Shown piece by piece: positions 11,401 through 22,559 of a stretch of 64,000 nt of DNA; positions within the stretch are counted from its first letter, which is position 1; each line of letters opens with the position of its first letter. The DNA is from Otatea glauca (Eukaryota > Streptophyta > Magnoliopsida > Poales > Poaceae): NCBI GenBank assembly GCA_036346275.1, contig CM070727.1:7555760-7619759 (forward strand), given 5' to 3'. The notes below the pieces were generated by a model. That model saw nothing but the letters and a program-made list of their open reading frames with translations. It ran no database searches and was not told the DNA's origin. A program made the translations under genes and the position numbers.

Positions 11401-11910
11401 CTCCTCCTGCGCCTCAGTGCGCTGGATGGGAGCCCCCATAGCCGCGGGGGTTACGGTCAGGTTGACCGTGCCCACCATGTTGCACTCACGAGAGTGTCGT
11501 CTGCGGGGGGTTTGCTCCGTGTTGGAGCTGGAGTCGTGGTGGAAGAATCTTCCGGCTCGTGGGCGAGGCGGCATATAGCGGCCATAGCCCTGGTGTGAAC
11601 TCGTGGGGGCGGCGCGGTCGTCCTCCCGAGCCCTCAGTGCCACCGCCAAAGGCGGAGGCGCTCATTGGGCTCGATGCAGGGGCCGCGAGAGGCCTCAGCC
11701 GAGGCGGCGAGGTGTCGGAGATGGAGCCACGGCTTCCGGTGACCACGGTCTCCGACGACGACGAAGTGGCGCGAGCTCACCGTTGGAGTGGCGATAAAGT
11801 CGAGGAGCGAAGTGGATTTGTCCCCAGCGTGAACACGCGTCGCCGGTGAAGAAAGTCATCGAGGAGATGAAAAGGAATCCGGAGATGTAGATGAAGGCGC
11901 GAAGCCCCTA
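11401..11910 (-). other. 5' leader of gypsy A
   Basis: This is untranslated sequence between the PBS and the first gag-like frames. Several frames are open by chance because the DNA is GC rich, but none carries a motif I recognise. Confidence 0.4.
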
Positions 11911-11921
11911 CAGCGGCGCCA
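11911..11921 (-). promoter_or_regulatory. Primer binding site of gypsy A
   Basis: On the minus strand TGGCGCCGCTG follows the LTR end by about 11 bases. TGGCGCC-type sequences at this place are typical tRNA primer sites in plant LTR elements. The exact tRNA cannot be fixed by eye. Confidence 0.6.
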
Positions 11922-11932
11922 GCCTTCGACGT

Positions 11933-12783
11933 TGAGCACCGGCAAGTAAATTTGTAAGTCAAAGGGCCACGCGTTCCTGTCCTGAATGGTTAGACTCGAG
12001 CCCAAGGTGTATCTGAGTTCGGGCGAATGTCCCTACTCGATTCGTTCGGTGGTGTTGTATTGCCTTAGAGTGCGGCAATTTGCACAACATTTACAAATGA
12101 GAGCAAAGAGTTTGAGCACAAGAGTGTTCGCAAAGGCCTAGCGAGAGGAGATCTCTCGGCGCGCCCTCCCGAGGCCCTGCCTCCTTTATATAGCTGGAGG
12201 CGGGTTACATGGGAAGTTGGGAGAGGCGGAGAGAAAACCTCTGGCAGGGAGCATTAGTCTTTTCGCTTTGGTGATGGGTCGTGGCTTTGGTTTGCCCATC
12301 TTTGGGTCGGTAGCCACAGTGGGCGAGGCGATTAAACTCTTCTGTCGTCGAAGCTGGCGCACACCTTCTGTGAACGGCGATGGTTGACATTGCGGTCGCG
12401 TAACATTAGTCTTGCCTCGGGAGGGCGTGTCTTCGTATTGTTCGTGGTGGCCAGATGGGATGGAAGCTTGACTCCAGCAGACCATTTATGTCGTCTTGGG
12501 AAAGAGCCACCTGCTCCGTACAATCACTTGATTGTCCCGTCCGAGAACGCGTGGCCGTAGACCGGCGGAGGCTTTGACACGTGGCCCTTGGCGGAGGTTG
12601 CCTTAATTTGGTGGTCGGAGGATCCCGACCCTTGTGGTCGAGGCCTTACTTGGTCGGGGCGCTAGTCTGATCGGTCGAGAGGCGTCCTTTGCGGTCCCAC
12701 GGGTCCTTTGGTCGGTAATTGGCTTGAGGTAGCCTGCTTGTTATCCTGGGCCATTGGGGTACCCCTGGTATGAGTATTCGTCA
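11933..12783 (-). repeat. 5' LTR of gypsy A
   Basis: Read on the minus strand it begins TGACGAATACTCATACC at 12783 and ends in CA at about 11932-11933. Length is about 851 bp. It contains a TATA box near 12190 and is followed by the PBS. The second LTR is outside the window, so the ends are inferred from TG/CA, the PBS and the switch to copia sequence at 12784. Confidence 0.7.
12185..12192 (-). promoter_or_regulatory. LTR TATA box of gypsy A
   Basis: TATATAAA on the minus strand inside the LTR, about 255 bases before the LTR end. This leaves room for R-U5 and marks the probable U3 promoter driving gag-pol transcription leftwards. Confidence 0.6.
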
Positions 12784-12856
12784 AGTACAATTCACCCAAA
12801 CTTCAATTGCTAATCTTCGGGATTCATGTTGGGTACTCAAACCTCATATTCAAGGT

Positions 12857-14547
12857 TTATGTGGAAGTATGTGAAATATCTCCCCCTAAAATCTGCACTT
12901 CTCTAAGTCTCATCATCCCAATCCCTTTAACGCACCTTTCAAAGGTAGATGCTGGGAGTGATTTAGTGAACAAGTTTGCAAGATTTTCACATGACTTAGT
13001 ATGCAGTATCTTGATCTCGTTCATCTTATGCAATTCATGAGCATAGAAGAACTTGGGGTTGATATGCTTCGTGAGATTGCTCTTCACATAACCCATCTGC
13101 GCTTGAGCAACACAAGCTGCATTATCTTCATAAATGATCGTGGGAGTTTGCTCAATGTTCAAGCCACATGACTTCTGGATGTGGTGAACCATTCTTCGGA
13201 GCCATGCACATTCACGGGAGGCTTCATACATAGCAATGATTTCAAAGTGGTTTGTCGACGTCGAGATAAGAGTCTGTTTAGACTACTTCCAGGAAACTGC
13301 TATTCCTCCACATAGGAAAACATACCCAGTTTGGGATTTGCCAGTATGCGAGTCTGATAAGTACCCAGCATTGGCGTAGCCAACCAGATTCAGTTCATTG
13401 TTTCTTCTGTAGAACAAGCCAAGATTTTTGCTTCCTTAGAGGTAACAGAAGATGTCCTTGATCCCTTTCTAATGCCTTTTGGTGGGTTCTGCACTGTACC
13501 GGGCTAGCAAATTTATGGCGAATGCAATGTCTAGCCTGGTGCTATTTGCAAGGTACATAAGTGCTCCAACTGCACTCAGATATGAGAATTCCGCTCCCAG
13601 GACTTCCTCCCCCTCTTCTCTAGGCCTATATGGGTCTAGGTCTGCTTGGAGTGACCTTCCGACCATTAGAGTCTTTGCAGGATAAGCCTTTTCAAAACCA
13701 AATCTTTCCAACACTTTCTGCGTATAGGATGATTGGTGTACCAAGATTCCTCCTTGGACATGCTCAAGCTACAAGCCTAAACAAAACTTGGTTTTACCCA
13801 AGTCCTTTATTTCAAACTCAGACTTCAAGTATGAGCATGCTTCTTTAATTTCTTCATCCGTCCCAATGATGTTCAAGTCATTTGCATAGACAAAAATTAT
13901 AAAGAATCCATTCAGGGATCACTGTATAAACACGCATGGACAATATTCGTTGTTCGTGTATCCTTTCTTGCAGAGAAAGTCGCTCAAACGATTGTACCAC
14001 ATTCTTCCTGACTGTTTTAGCCCATACAGTGATTTCTCTAATTTCACTTTGTCTGAGTTTCTATTTCTTTGTCTTGGTTCGGGATAGGAATACCTTTCGG
14101 TACTTTCATGTATATCTTCGAATCCAAGTTTCCATAAAAATATGCTGTGACAACATCCATTAGTTTCATTTTCAACTTCAAGTTGACTGCCATTGAGATC
14201 AAATATCTAAAGGTAATTCCCCCCATGACTGGAGAATAGGTTTCTTCATAATCAACCCCAGGACGTTGAGTGAAACCTTGAGCTACAAACCTTGCCTTGT
14301 ACCTTACAACTTCGTTTTTTTCATTCCTCTTCCGAACAAAGACCCATTTGTGACCTACAGGGTTTATATGGGGAGGTATGCGGCATACGGGCCTAAACAC
14401 CTCTCTTTTGTTCATAGAGACTAACTCCGCAGTGATTGCCTTCTTCCATTCTTCCCAATCTAGCCTTTTCTTGCACTCTGAGGGATTCAGGCTCGGGATC
14501 ATGATCAATGATCGAGGCAATCTTCTTTGCAAAGTATGCATCGACAT
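12857..14547 (-). pseudogene. Copia reverse transcriptase and RNase H (broken)
   Basis: Frame 14547-14044 holds the RT N-terminus (HKWVFVRKRNEKNEVVRYKA, GVDYEETYSPV, MDVVTAYFYG). Frame 13744-13469 holds the RT C-terminus (YLSAVGALMYLANSTRLDI). Frame 13231-12857 holds RNase H (IIYEDNAACVAQ, KHINPKFFYAHEL, NLANLFTKSLP). In between, near 13870, the catalytic pair reads YAND rather than Y-x-D-D, so one catalytic aspartate is lost. Several in-frame stops interrupt the region, for example near 13920 and 13470. Confidence 0.9.
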
Positions 14548-16256
14548 TGGCTGTTGCTCTATTCAGGGATTCTTCTGTTATTACAAAGTTTATGGCCATT
14601 TCATCATGAGGTGCTTCATGCACTTCTATTTGCTCTTCGCTGCTATTTCCCATCACAGGGGCAAGTTCCTTTAGCTTTTCATCGCCCATGTGTGCACACA
14701 CATTATTTCCGGCGGCTTCCTGCAGTGGAAGATTCAACTCTGGAATTGCCTTTTTCGTCGGCTTCTTTCCAATGCCAGGTCTCAACTGGCTCCCCTTCTT
14801 TCCTTGGGGTATTTTCGTGATTGGTTGTGGTAAGTCCTTTCGCCCAATTTTCTCCAGATGTCTTCGGGTACTTTGAGTTTGAGGAGCCAGATTTTCTGTT
14901 CTTTTTCTTTGAAGCCTCTGAACAGATGAGGGATACCTTCTTCTTTCTTTGGTATTTCCACCCTCTCTGATGCATTTCTTGCGGGTACATGCGACTTAAC
15001 CACCCCCTTCAGATCACAAAAATGATCAGGCAGTTCATTTACTAAATTCTGCAAATCAATTATCTTATGGACTTCTTGATTTGCTTCATTAGTTCGGGGG
15101 TCATGTGCGGGGATCCCAGTGGAATGCCATATGATTTCCCGGTATTTTTCATCCAAAGGTTGATTTCCTCCTCCTAATGACGGGAAACGATCCTCGTTAA
15201 TTATGCAATCAACGAATCGGGCTGTATGCAAGTCTCCAATCATGGGTTCCAAACACTTGATTATGGATGCACTCTCATAACCAACGTATATACCAGACTT
15301 GCGGAGAGGGCCCATTGCAATCCGCTGTGGGGGTGGTATAGGAACATATACCATACAACCAAATTTTCTGAGATGGGAGATTTTCGGGATGACCCCATGC
15401 ACTAGCTGCATAGGGGAATAGATGTTGTAAGCCGAAGGTCTGAAATTAATGAGAGCTGTTGCGTGCAGGACTGTGTGTCCCCAACAAGTGTTGAGCAAGT
15501 TACAACTCTGCAAAAGCGGTCTGGCAATGAATTTAATCTTCTTTATTAGTGCTTCAGCTAGTCCATTCTGCGTATGGATGTGCAGTACGGAGTGCTCAAC
15601 TGCTATCCCTGTTACAGTGCAATAATCATCAAATGCCTTTGAAGTAAATTCGCCGGCATTGTACATTCTAATGGACTTCACACGATGATCAAGGAAAGCA
15701 TTCTTAATTCTTATGATCTGCGAGATCATTCTTAATTCTTATGATCTGTGAGATCAGCTTTGCAAAAGCATGGTTTCTTGTTGACAATAAGCATAAATGC
15801 GACCATTTTGAGGAAGCATCAATGAGCACCATGAAGTACCGAAACGGCCCTGACAAGAGCTTAATCAGGCCGCAAATATCCCCCTGGATGCGTTCCAGGA
15901 ATGCAGGGATTGCGTTCTAGGAATGCAGGGATTTCACTTTGCACTTTCATAACAGAGGGTCTAGTTATTAATTTCCCGGTGGCACATGCAGGACACAAAA
16001 AATTTTCAAGATTCGGGAAATTCTTAACATTAATGCCATGACCTTGTGAGTTGTTCACTATATTTCTCATCATTCTAAGATCAGGATGACCTAATCTATA
16101 ATGCCATAAAGAAAATAACTCAGAGCTTCTAAAGACAGTCTTCAAGGAAGTATACACTTCGGGTGCATGTATTTTCGTGTAGTACAACCAAGATTCATAT
16201 GAGGGACATTTTTCTAACACCATTTTTTCACATACCGCGTGCTTCACAATGCACAA
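14548..16256 (-). pseudogene. Copia integrase (broken)
   Basis: Frame 16256-15861 carries the GAG-pre-integrase zinc site: H and H in LWHYRLGHPD, C and C in CPACATGK. Frame 15729-14782 carries the rest of the core: KSIRMYNAGEFTS, where the family's catalytic Asp is replaced by Tyr, and the Glu in NGLAEALIKK, then LRKFGCMVYV. The 14785-14393 frame continues the linker to RT. Two short tandem duplications lie in the core (about 15700-15755 and 15889-15932). Inactive. Confidence 0.88.
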
Positions 16257-16780
16257 GTATTATTTGCCTTTTTCTTCATTGGTTTATACATGAAAACCAT
16301 TGGCGTGGATGTCTTTGAAACTTAAGAGGGTGTGCGTTGATTCAAGGTACAACAGGGCTTTTTCAATTACCAAAGTTGTACCATTGGCAATATAATTATG
16401 GCTCTTCTAGAGCCTATTATATAGGAATCGCTTCCTGCGATCGTAGTAATCTTTTCAGCATTCTTCGTGATTAACTGGAAGTATTTGGACTCTCTTAAGA
16501 TGGTATTTGTTGTGCCACTATCAACAATACATATCTCCTCCATTTGGACGCTACACGATTTCTAAAAAAGAAATATAATTTCAATCAGATAGTGGTAAAA
16601 TAATTCAAACATTGCTCGCAAATTAAAGAATACTAGAATAAAGAATAAATTGCATATTTATTCATGAGAAAAAGATATGCTCTTCTAGAGCTTACAATTC
16701 ATTATTCAAAAGAAATTCGCTAAGAACCATAATCTAAAAAAATGCAAATAATGCGATTCATGTATTAAACAGAATCTGTA
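16257..16780 (-). pseudogene. Copia protease region (decayed)
   Basis: By position between gag and integrase this should hold the copia retropepsin. Minus-strand translation near 16500-16540 gives a Val-Asp-Ser-Gly-Thr-Thr-like stretch (from CCACTATCAACAATACATA on the plus strand), compatible with the aspartic protease site. The surrounding frame has stops. Assigned mainly by order. Confidence 0.5.
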
Positions 16781-17809
16781 AAATAAGCATTGACTTCTGC
16801 TTCTATGTCATCGACAGAAGTTTTTTCTTCATTTGCCATAAGCTTGGCTGCAGCATTGATGTTCAGGCTAGTCTGTGAAGATGAGGCAAGTGGGGTATCC
16901 ACATCTATGGCATCATTATCACCAATCTTGACGACGTGCGCCTCTGCTGGGGCATTTTCTTTTGCCTTCTTCTTGGCCTAATATGTGTTGATCACTTCCT
17001 TGGATTCCCGGTATATTTTTGACCAGTGTCCCCAAGTACTATACCTGAAGCACGTTTAGTTCTGCTGTCCATACGGCTTGGCATGTGTCTTGTTATCTTT
17101 CTTCACTAGGGCTTTGGACTTTCTCTTGACCTGATACTTCTCTTTTCCACACTGTTTGCCCTTCTTTCTATGAGTGGGCTTTTTCACCTTATAGCTATTG
17201 GCATTGATCTGTGCCAATGCCCCTTCCAGGTGGCTGTGAGACGAAGTTCTTGCAAAGAACATTGTCTTGTGACTCCACAACTTGCATGACATCAATCAGT
17301 TCGCTATACTCCTTGTATCTGTCCTGACGATAGCTGTTGGCACTCTGGATAGCATTTGGGTGAAAAGTGGAGAGAGTCTTCTCAATCTTCTCATTAGTGA
17401 TCTTCTTGCCACATAGGGAGAGATTGGTACAAATTCTGTACAAGGCAGAATTGTACTCGACCACTGTTCTGTAGTCCGCAAACCTTAAACGGACCCAATC
17501 TTGCTGTGCTTGGGGCAAGATGGTGTATTTGAGCTTCTCGAACCGCTTCTGAAGTGCAGTCCAAAGCTCAAGTGCACTCTCCTAAGCCATGCATGTATTC
17601 TTCAAAGTGGCTGAGAGGTGATGCCTGAGGAAGTGCAAGGCTTGATCGTTCTGCTCGACGGTAGGTTGCGCGTCCTTCGAGGACCCTAGATCGATCGCAG
17701 TACGGAGCTTCTTGCCCCCAAGTACGATCTTCACGTACGATGCCCAAGTGAGGTAGTTCTGACCGTGCGGGGCTAGTTCTTCAAACTCTCGGTTCACGAT
17801 GCCGGACAT
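16781..17809 (-). pseudogene. Copia gag (broken)
   Basis: The start at 17809 reads MSGIVNREFEELAPHGQNYL, the usual start of this copia Gag, followed by WASYVKIVL. Frames 17518-17195 and 17295-17056 carry the rest and a Lys-rich tail. The zinc knuckle near 17040-17000 keeps the first Cys and the GHWSK segment, but two cysteine positions read Tyr. Stops lie at about 17582, 17056 and 16979. Gag would form the cytoplasmic particle. Confidence 0.85.
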
Positions 17810-18862
17810 CTACATGATTTCAAAATTCCGTCATTAGATTACTGCGTGTAATCTAATAGAGAGTGGTTGCCAAATCATAAAATGAAAAAAAAATTAAATT
17901 CTCATGCATTTTCAGTATACTAAACAAAACTACGAATTCAAAAATCATAAAAAAAATATTCATAAATGCAGAGAATAATGTTAGAGAAATAAAACAGAGC
18001 TAAATAATTTTTCTGAATTTTTCTAGCAATTTTCCAAATTTTTCTACTATATTATTATTATTATTTTCTCTTTTTCTTTCTCTTTCTTATCTTTTTTTTC
18101 TTTTTCTTTTCTCAGCCATACGACCTTTGGGCTGCGCCGGGCCTCTCGTTTGGGCCATAAAGGACTGGCGGCTAGGGTTCCCAAGCCCTAGCCGCCAGTG
18201 CGTCCACGTGCGTCGCCTCCTTCCTCCCACGCGCTGCCATGCCTCCCACCCTTTCGGCTTCCCCTCACGCGGGACGCCTCTTCGGCTTCGCCGCTTCGTG
18301 CGGGTGCTCAAGGCTGACGGACGGGGAGAGGGGCTACGCGCGGCGGAGCCGAGGTGCGGCGTTTTGTGCGCGGCGGGGAGGGCCGACGACTTCGAGCGGG
18401 ATGACCGAGGGCGACTTCGAGCGCGTGCTGGTGGAGCTTCGGGCCGAACCGGTGGCTTCAAGTGCGGGCGACGGCCGGGGGCGACACCGGCCTGTGGGGT
18501 CCGAGGCGACGCTTAGCCGAGTCGGCGACTTCAAGGCACGGGGCTGCCATCTCGGGCGCGGCAGGAGCCATGCGGCGGCGGCGCTACGGGTGCGGGCGGA
18601 GCCGATGCTGTCGGTGCATCGGGTGCGACCGACGAGGGCACTGCTGGTGCCATACCGCCGATTTTTTTCGTGGATGAACAGTAATTGTGAACAGAAAGAA
18701 CGCCCTATACTGCAGCTTCGAGCAATCGCCGTGTAGCTCGTGCCACGTGACGAACACAATACCGGATGCGTAGATTAGATGCATGCATGAAATCAACAAG
18801 CGATTAGATTCAATCGCCGAATCTCACCTTTTCTCACCTTTTCAATCCGTTCGCGCAGTAGA
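17810..18862 (-). other. Long leader of the copia, with GC-rich insert 18120-18680
   Basis: The copia leader is unusually long, about 1 kb. 17820-18110 is AT rich with a pyrimidine tract at 18066-18113. 18120-18680 is strongly GC rich and open in several frames on both strands, with Arg/Ala/Gly-rich translations lacking motifs. It may be a captured piece of host CpG-rich 5' sequence; I cannot identify a source. Confidence 0.5.
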
Positions 18863-18879
18863 GCTTCATGATGATAACG
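18863..18879 (-). promoter_or_regulatory. Copia primer binding site
   Basis: On the minus strand CGTTATCATCATGAAGC directly follows the LTR end CTAACA. A TTATCA-type block here is typical of grass copia elements that use an initiator-tRNA-derived primer. Confidence 0.55.
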
Positions 18880-19098
18880 TGTTAGGGAACCTCGCTATCG
18901 AATAGTCCGGGGTTTCCGAATAATCTAATATTTGTGGAGAACAGAGAGACAAGAGAGACACAGAATTAGGGAGTAACAGCGAGAGAACTCTTTATTGCTT
19001 TTCAATTATCTGTACAATAGGGGACCCCCTCCCTCCTTATATAGTAGTCGCCTAGGTTTTAGCTAAGGGGCCATCGTGGGCTACATGGTTTTTCAACA
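18880..19098 (-). repeat. Copia 5' LTR (219 bp)
   Basis: On the minus strand it begins TGTTGAAAAACC (19098) and ends CTAACA (18880). The ends are inverted (TGTT/AACA). It contains TATATAAGG near 19040 and precedes the PBS. A possible 5-bp target sequence GGATC follows at 19099-19103, but the partner is outside the window. Confidence 0.75.
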
Positions 19099-19299
19099 GG
19101 ATCAAGGCGCACCAAGTAGGGGTGAATTGGTGAAAACTAACACCTAAATCTATTGTTTTATTTTTATTAATTCTTAAAATTAATAAAATAATGATCAAAG
19201 GGAAAGAATCAATCTAGGGTAATGTATCTAAGATCATGAAAGAAAACTAGGTTAAACAATCAAACTAGAAAGCGATCGTACAAAAATATGAAGAATAAG
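19099..19299. other. AT-rich flank between copia and hAT MITE
   Basis: About 200 bases of AT-rich DNA with no ORF, TIR or recognised repeat. It starts with the probable copia target site GGATC and ends with the hAT target duplication AGAATAAG (19292-19299). Confidence 0.5.
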
Positions 19300-19559
19300 C
19301 AGAGGCGGAGCCAGGATTCATTCAAGAGGGGGGCTGAACACAAGTACATATGCTAAATATAAAAACTACCAAGCTGACATATTATAGTTGAAATTTAAAT
19401 GCATGTAATATAGTATTAGTATGTAAATATACAAGGAGAAAAATTATTTTTCATTGTCACCGTCTAAAAAAAAGATTTAAAAAATAAAATATACAGGTTT
19501 CTCGTGGTGGGCCGGGGGGGCTGGAGCCCCACCAAGCCCCCCCTCTGGCTCCGTCTGTG
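19300..19559. mobile_element. Non-autonomous hAT-type MITE (260 bp)
   Basis: Terminal inverted repeats are CAGAGGCGGAGCCAG at the left and the complement CACAGACGGAGCCAG at the right (two mismatches in 15). The 8-bp target duplication AGAATAAG is perfect at 19292-19299 and 19560-19567. An 8-bp duplication with CAG-type ends is diagnostic of hAT. There is no coding capacity; a G-run and C-run lie just inside the two ends. Confidence 0.88.
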
Positions 19560-20282
19560 AGAATAAGAACTAGTATATCCTGATTTATTTTTCAAAATTA
19601 GAAATACAGAATACACACCGATCCCTTTATACGAAAGCTCAACCTGAGCTAACATCTAAAAAAAAATCTTTCTTCTCTGTTTTTTGCTTTGCAAAGATCT
19701 GCCTCCGATAACTTGGCTTGTCTTGCCGCCAGAGCTTCTTGCTTTGCCGTCACGTAGCGCCTCCCAAAGCTTATCGCTTTTCCCGCCTGCAACGAATCCA
19801 GCGTACGCGTGAGTGCGTGACTCCCTGCCGAACGCCCTTTTTTCTTCGGAATTGGTGGGATTTCAGATGTTGCAATATTTTTTTACATGTGAAATATTTT
19901 TTTCTATGTGTAAAATATTTTCCTTCGATAATAGTAGAATGTCGATCTGAATCGATGCAATATTTTTTCGCAACGCGTGAAATATTTTCCTTTGATAACA
20001 ATAGAAATGTGAGCGCAAAAAAAAAATTGCAGACATTGGAGAAAAAACATTATACCGAACATATGACAAAACATTCAGCGATTAGACGTCCGGCTCTTAG
20101 TGTTATCCTTTTTTTTCCTTCGATGCTTCCGCGTACGGTTCTGTTCAGGGGTCCTCGCCGCAAGCCGCCACATCTGGAATTGAAAAGTGAATTCCTTTAC
20201 TACACTTTGAACTCCCGGAAGCGTTCTACGCCTCTCAACGCGTCCAATGCCGGTCTCCGTCTGTAATGACTCCTGTAACCTC
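19560..20282. other. Repetitive AT-rich stretch, no gene
   Basis: 19860-20010 contains related blocks around GAAATATTTTCCTT (about 19911 and 19979, spacing 68 bp) and GCAATATTTTTT, typical of anonymous grass repeats. A 182-codon plus frame (19718-20266) covers it, but its translation is low complexity with no domain. A T-run near 20109 could be the complement of the poly(A) tail of the LINE fragment to the right. Confidence 0.5.
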
Positions 20283-21372
20283 ATGCAGTTACGAAAGCAT
20301 AGGTTCGGTTCTGCACATCCTAAATAATGCTACTAGCCATCAGCTACACCGTACGATAAGAGTTGTTGAAGATCATGTTATTTCTTTCTTTCTAGAGATT
20401 CCACAAGAGGTATATGACAATACCATCCACTACCTTACCACGTTGCTTGATGGCAGATAAACGGACTGTATGCCACCAAGCGGAAATACCTAGCTGAACC
20501 GATGTAAGCTGTGGAGTGGTTTGGTTTATCTTCGTTGAGTGAAAGACCTTCTTCCAGGACTGTTTTGCGAATGGGCAAAGCAAAAATATGTGGCATGCTG
20601 ATTTGGGCTCCGATCCACACATAGCACAGAGCGCACTATGTGGCCAACCCCTAGACATAAGTATATCGGCCATGATAATTCTGTCCTGAAGGAAGATCCC
20701 TGCAAAGAACTTGTATCTACCTTCTGCGCTCACTTGCCAAATAATTCTGTAGTTGTGGTCTGGTACCGAACCTAAGAATTGGATCATGTACGCCATCTTG
20801 GCTGAGAACTCCCCATTTGACATCCATTTCCAAGCGATGTGGTCCTGCACATCCGGTTGCAGCTGGACGTGCTGAATAGCTTGCCATAAGCTAACAAAAT
20901 CATCAAGTTGCGTTTTTGTTGTGATTCTGCGCAGCAGTCGAAGCCAATTCCTACCGGTCAACTTCTCCCTAACCGACCCTCCTCTCCTCCGGACTAGCTT
21001 GAAGCAGGAGGGGGCCAAGTCACACGGGGAGACTCCGTTGATCCATTTGGATCCCCAGAAGTTTGCTCTGTCGCCATTTCTCAGTGTTAGCTCAGTGCTC
21101 ACATTAAATAAGCTATGATCAAAGGCATCACATGGCAGTGCCGACTCTTCCCAAGATCAGTGCTGCTCCTTCCAGGCATACCATATCCAACGAACACGCT
21201 TTGGCTGGCTAAATCTGTCAAGGTCCTTTACCCCAAGACCTCCAAGTATCTTCGGTCTATAGACCTTCTTCTAGTTAACTAGGTAGTGCCCCCCATTGCA
21301 ATCTTGTTGGCCTCTCCAAATAAAGTTTCTTCGTAGTCTATCCAGTCTCTTTGTTACCCATCTGCTAAGCGG
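20283..21372 (-). mobile_element. 5'-truncated L1-type LINE fragment (RT C-terminus and zf-RVT)
   Basis: Frame 21102-20392 shows the reverse-transcriptase zinc-binding domain of plant LINEs: W-x-W-x-S-NGEFS-AKMAY, IIWQVSAEGRYKFFAGIFLQ, GWPHSALCAMCGSEPKSACH and HIFLLCPFAKQSW. Upstream to 21372 the RT C-terminus is readable in broken frames (KRLDRLRRNF, VYRPKILGGLGVKDL). The ORF continues past a TAG at 20392-20394 to about 20285. The 5' part, including the RT active site and endonuclease, is absent. Confidence 0.9.
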
Positions 21373-22559
21373 GTATACCGTTAAATAACTTTATCCTTTT
21401 AAAACCTAATAAATTATCCCTAATCATCTGCGTACATACATACACACCTACTTCAAGTACACATTGTCTATTCCAATATATGTATACACACAACCTAGTA
21501 CTCGAACAAGCACGGCACGGGCCATTCGCTGCTCTCACTGGCTCGCTCGCCCACACGAACTGCTGGGCGCTACACTGTGTCGTCCGTCCGCGTGGACCTC
21601 TCTCATCCCGCCTCGCTGCACTCGAGTGACTCGTGTGCTGCTCCTGGCCTACGCGCCTTCTGTGTGGTTTCTCCCCCACATGTAATTTGTGTGCGTAGCT
21701 CACGCCTGCGATGTATCTCCTGTTACAAGAAAAACAACCAAACACAGTACTTTGGTCATCCACAAATAAATTATTTCATCACAAATATTGTTATCAAATT
21801 AATGATCACACGTATGTATATATCGTAAATAGAATTAACCGAGGACGGGCGTCAAATTGCGTCAGCTTTTTTTAATGAGTGCCGGAACTTTTTTAGATGC
21901 ATGGTTGATACAGAGTTGATGAACTAGTGCATATCAGTGTGTAAACTTTGTACAAATTTGATTTGGACTGTGAATTATTCTTGAAATGATCAAATAAGTT
22001 AACGACAACAATTCATTAGTAGTTTTCCCGACAATCTTATCTTAATTGAATAAATTTGATCCAAATTTGCATCTCATTCTTCAAGTTATAATTGAATCCA
22101 ATCAATATCTGTACTTATTTTGATTTCGTTTAACATTTTACATGCACATTTACAAAGATAATTAACCACTTTTCAAAAAACAAAGATAATTAACCAATCA
22201 ATTTATCGTCTAAAAACACCCAAAAAAAAATTATACCGGCAGCGTTAAGTGCATTAATTGGCGTTAATGCTTTCCTTTTGTACTCATGTTTCCTTAATTA
22301 CCGAGATTAGTGGCCGGTAATAGCCTGTTAAAACTTTCTCAGGAAAAGCCAATCTTCTACTATTAATGGCTAGGGTTTACTCAAGACTCTTACCTCCTGA
22401 GAGGCCACAAGTGAACCATAAAAGACCTCTTGATTGAGAAAATGTTTCTTCTCTTTCTGCAGATTTGATGCATTATGATGGAATTGATACTTATGATTGA
22501 GCTTTGATTTTTGCAACTATATTTTGCTGAAATAGTGGAGTCAAGCTGCACGAAGAGAA
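21373..22559 (+). other. 5' flank of NLR1
   Basis: 21373-21830 is mixed-composition DNA with chance ORFs. 21840-22350 is AT rich. A plausible 3' splice acceptor (TTCTCTTTCTGCAG ending 22462) lies 97 bases before the NLR1 ATG. The matching place upstream of NLR2 has TTTTCTTTCTGTAG (ending 61590), also 97 bases before its ATG. This suggests a 5'-UTR intron in both genes. No certain TATA box was found. Confidence 0.55.

Larger units (their letters stand above)
1..12783 (-). mobile_element. Ty3/gypsy LTR retrotransposon A (Tat-like), 3' LTR outside window
   Basis: The element reads leftwards on the minus strand: 5' LTR (11933-12783), PBS (11911-11921), decayed gag, protease, RT, RNase H and integrase (stop at 5971). 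The order RT-RH-IN is that of Ty3/gypsy. Between integrase and the missing 3' LTR lie a plus-strand antisense gene (2203-5262) and an 82-bp tandem array (441-1177). An extra antisense ORF and tandem repeats near the 3' UTR are known traits of the plant Tat group. Nonsense codons and frameshifts show it is dead. Its LTR abuts copia sequence at 12784, so it probably inserted into that copia. Confidence 0.85.
12784..19098 (-). mobile_element. Ty1/copia retrotransposon, truncated at its 3' side by gypsy A
   Basis: Reading leftwards: 5' LTR (18880-19098), PBS, long GC-rich leader, gag (17809), integrase, then RT and RNase H (ending 12857). Integrase before RT identifies Ty1/copia. The element stops at 12784 exactly where the gypsy A LTR begins, so its 3' LTR should resume left of gypsy A, outside the window. 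Stops and lost catalytic residues show it is dead. Confidence 0.88.

Noticed and set aside
18087..18759. Overlapping GC-rich frames of 124-165 codons on both strands
   Set aside because: No domain, mutual shadows, and located in the copia leader; composition effect.
19718..20266. 182-codon plus-strand frame
   Set aside because: Covers an AT-rich repeat with repeated GAAATATTTT blocks; no domain or start context.
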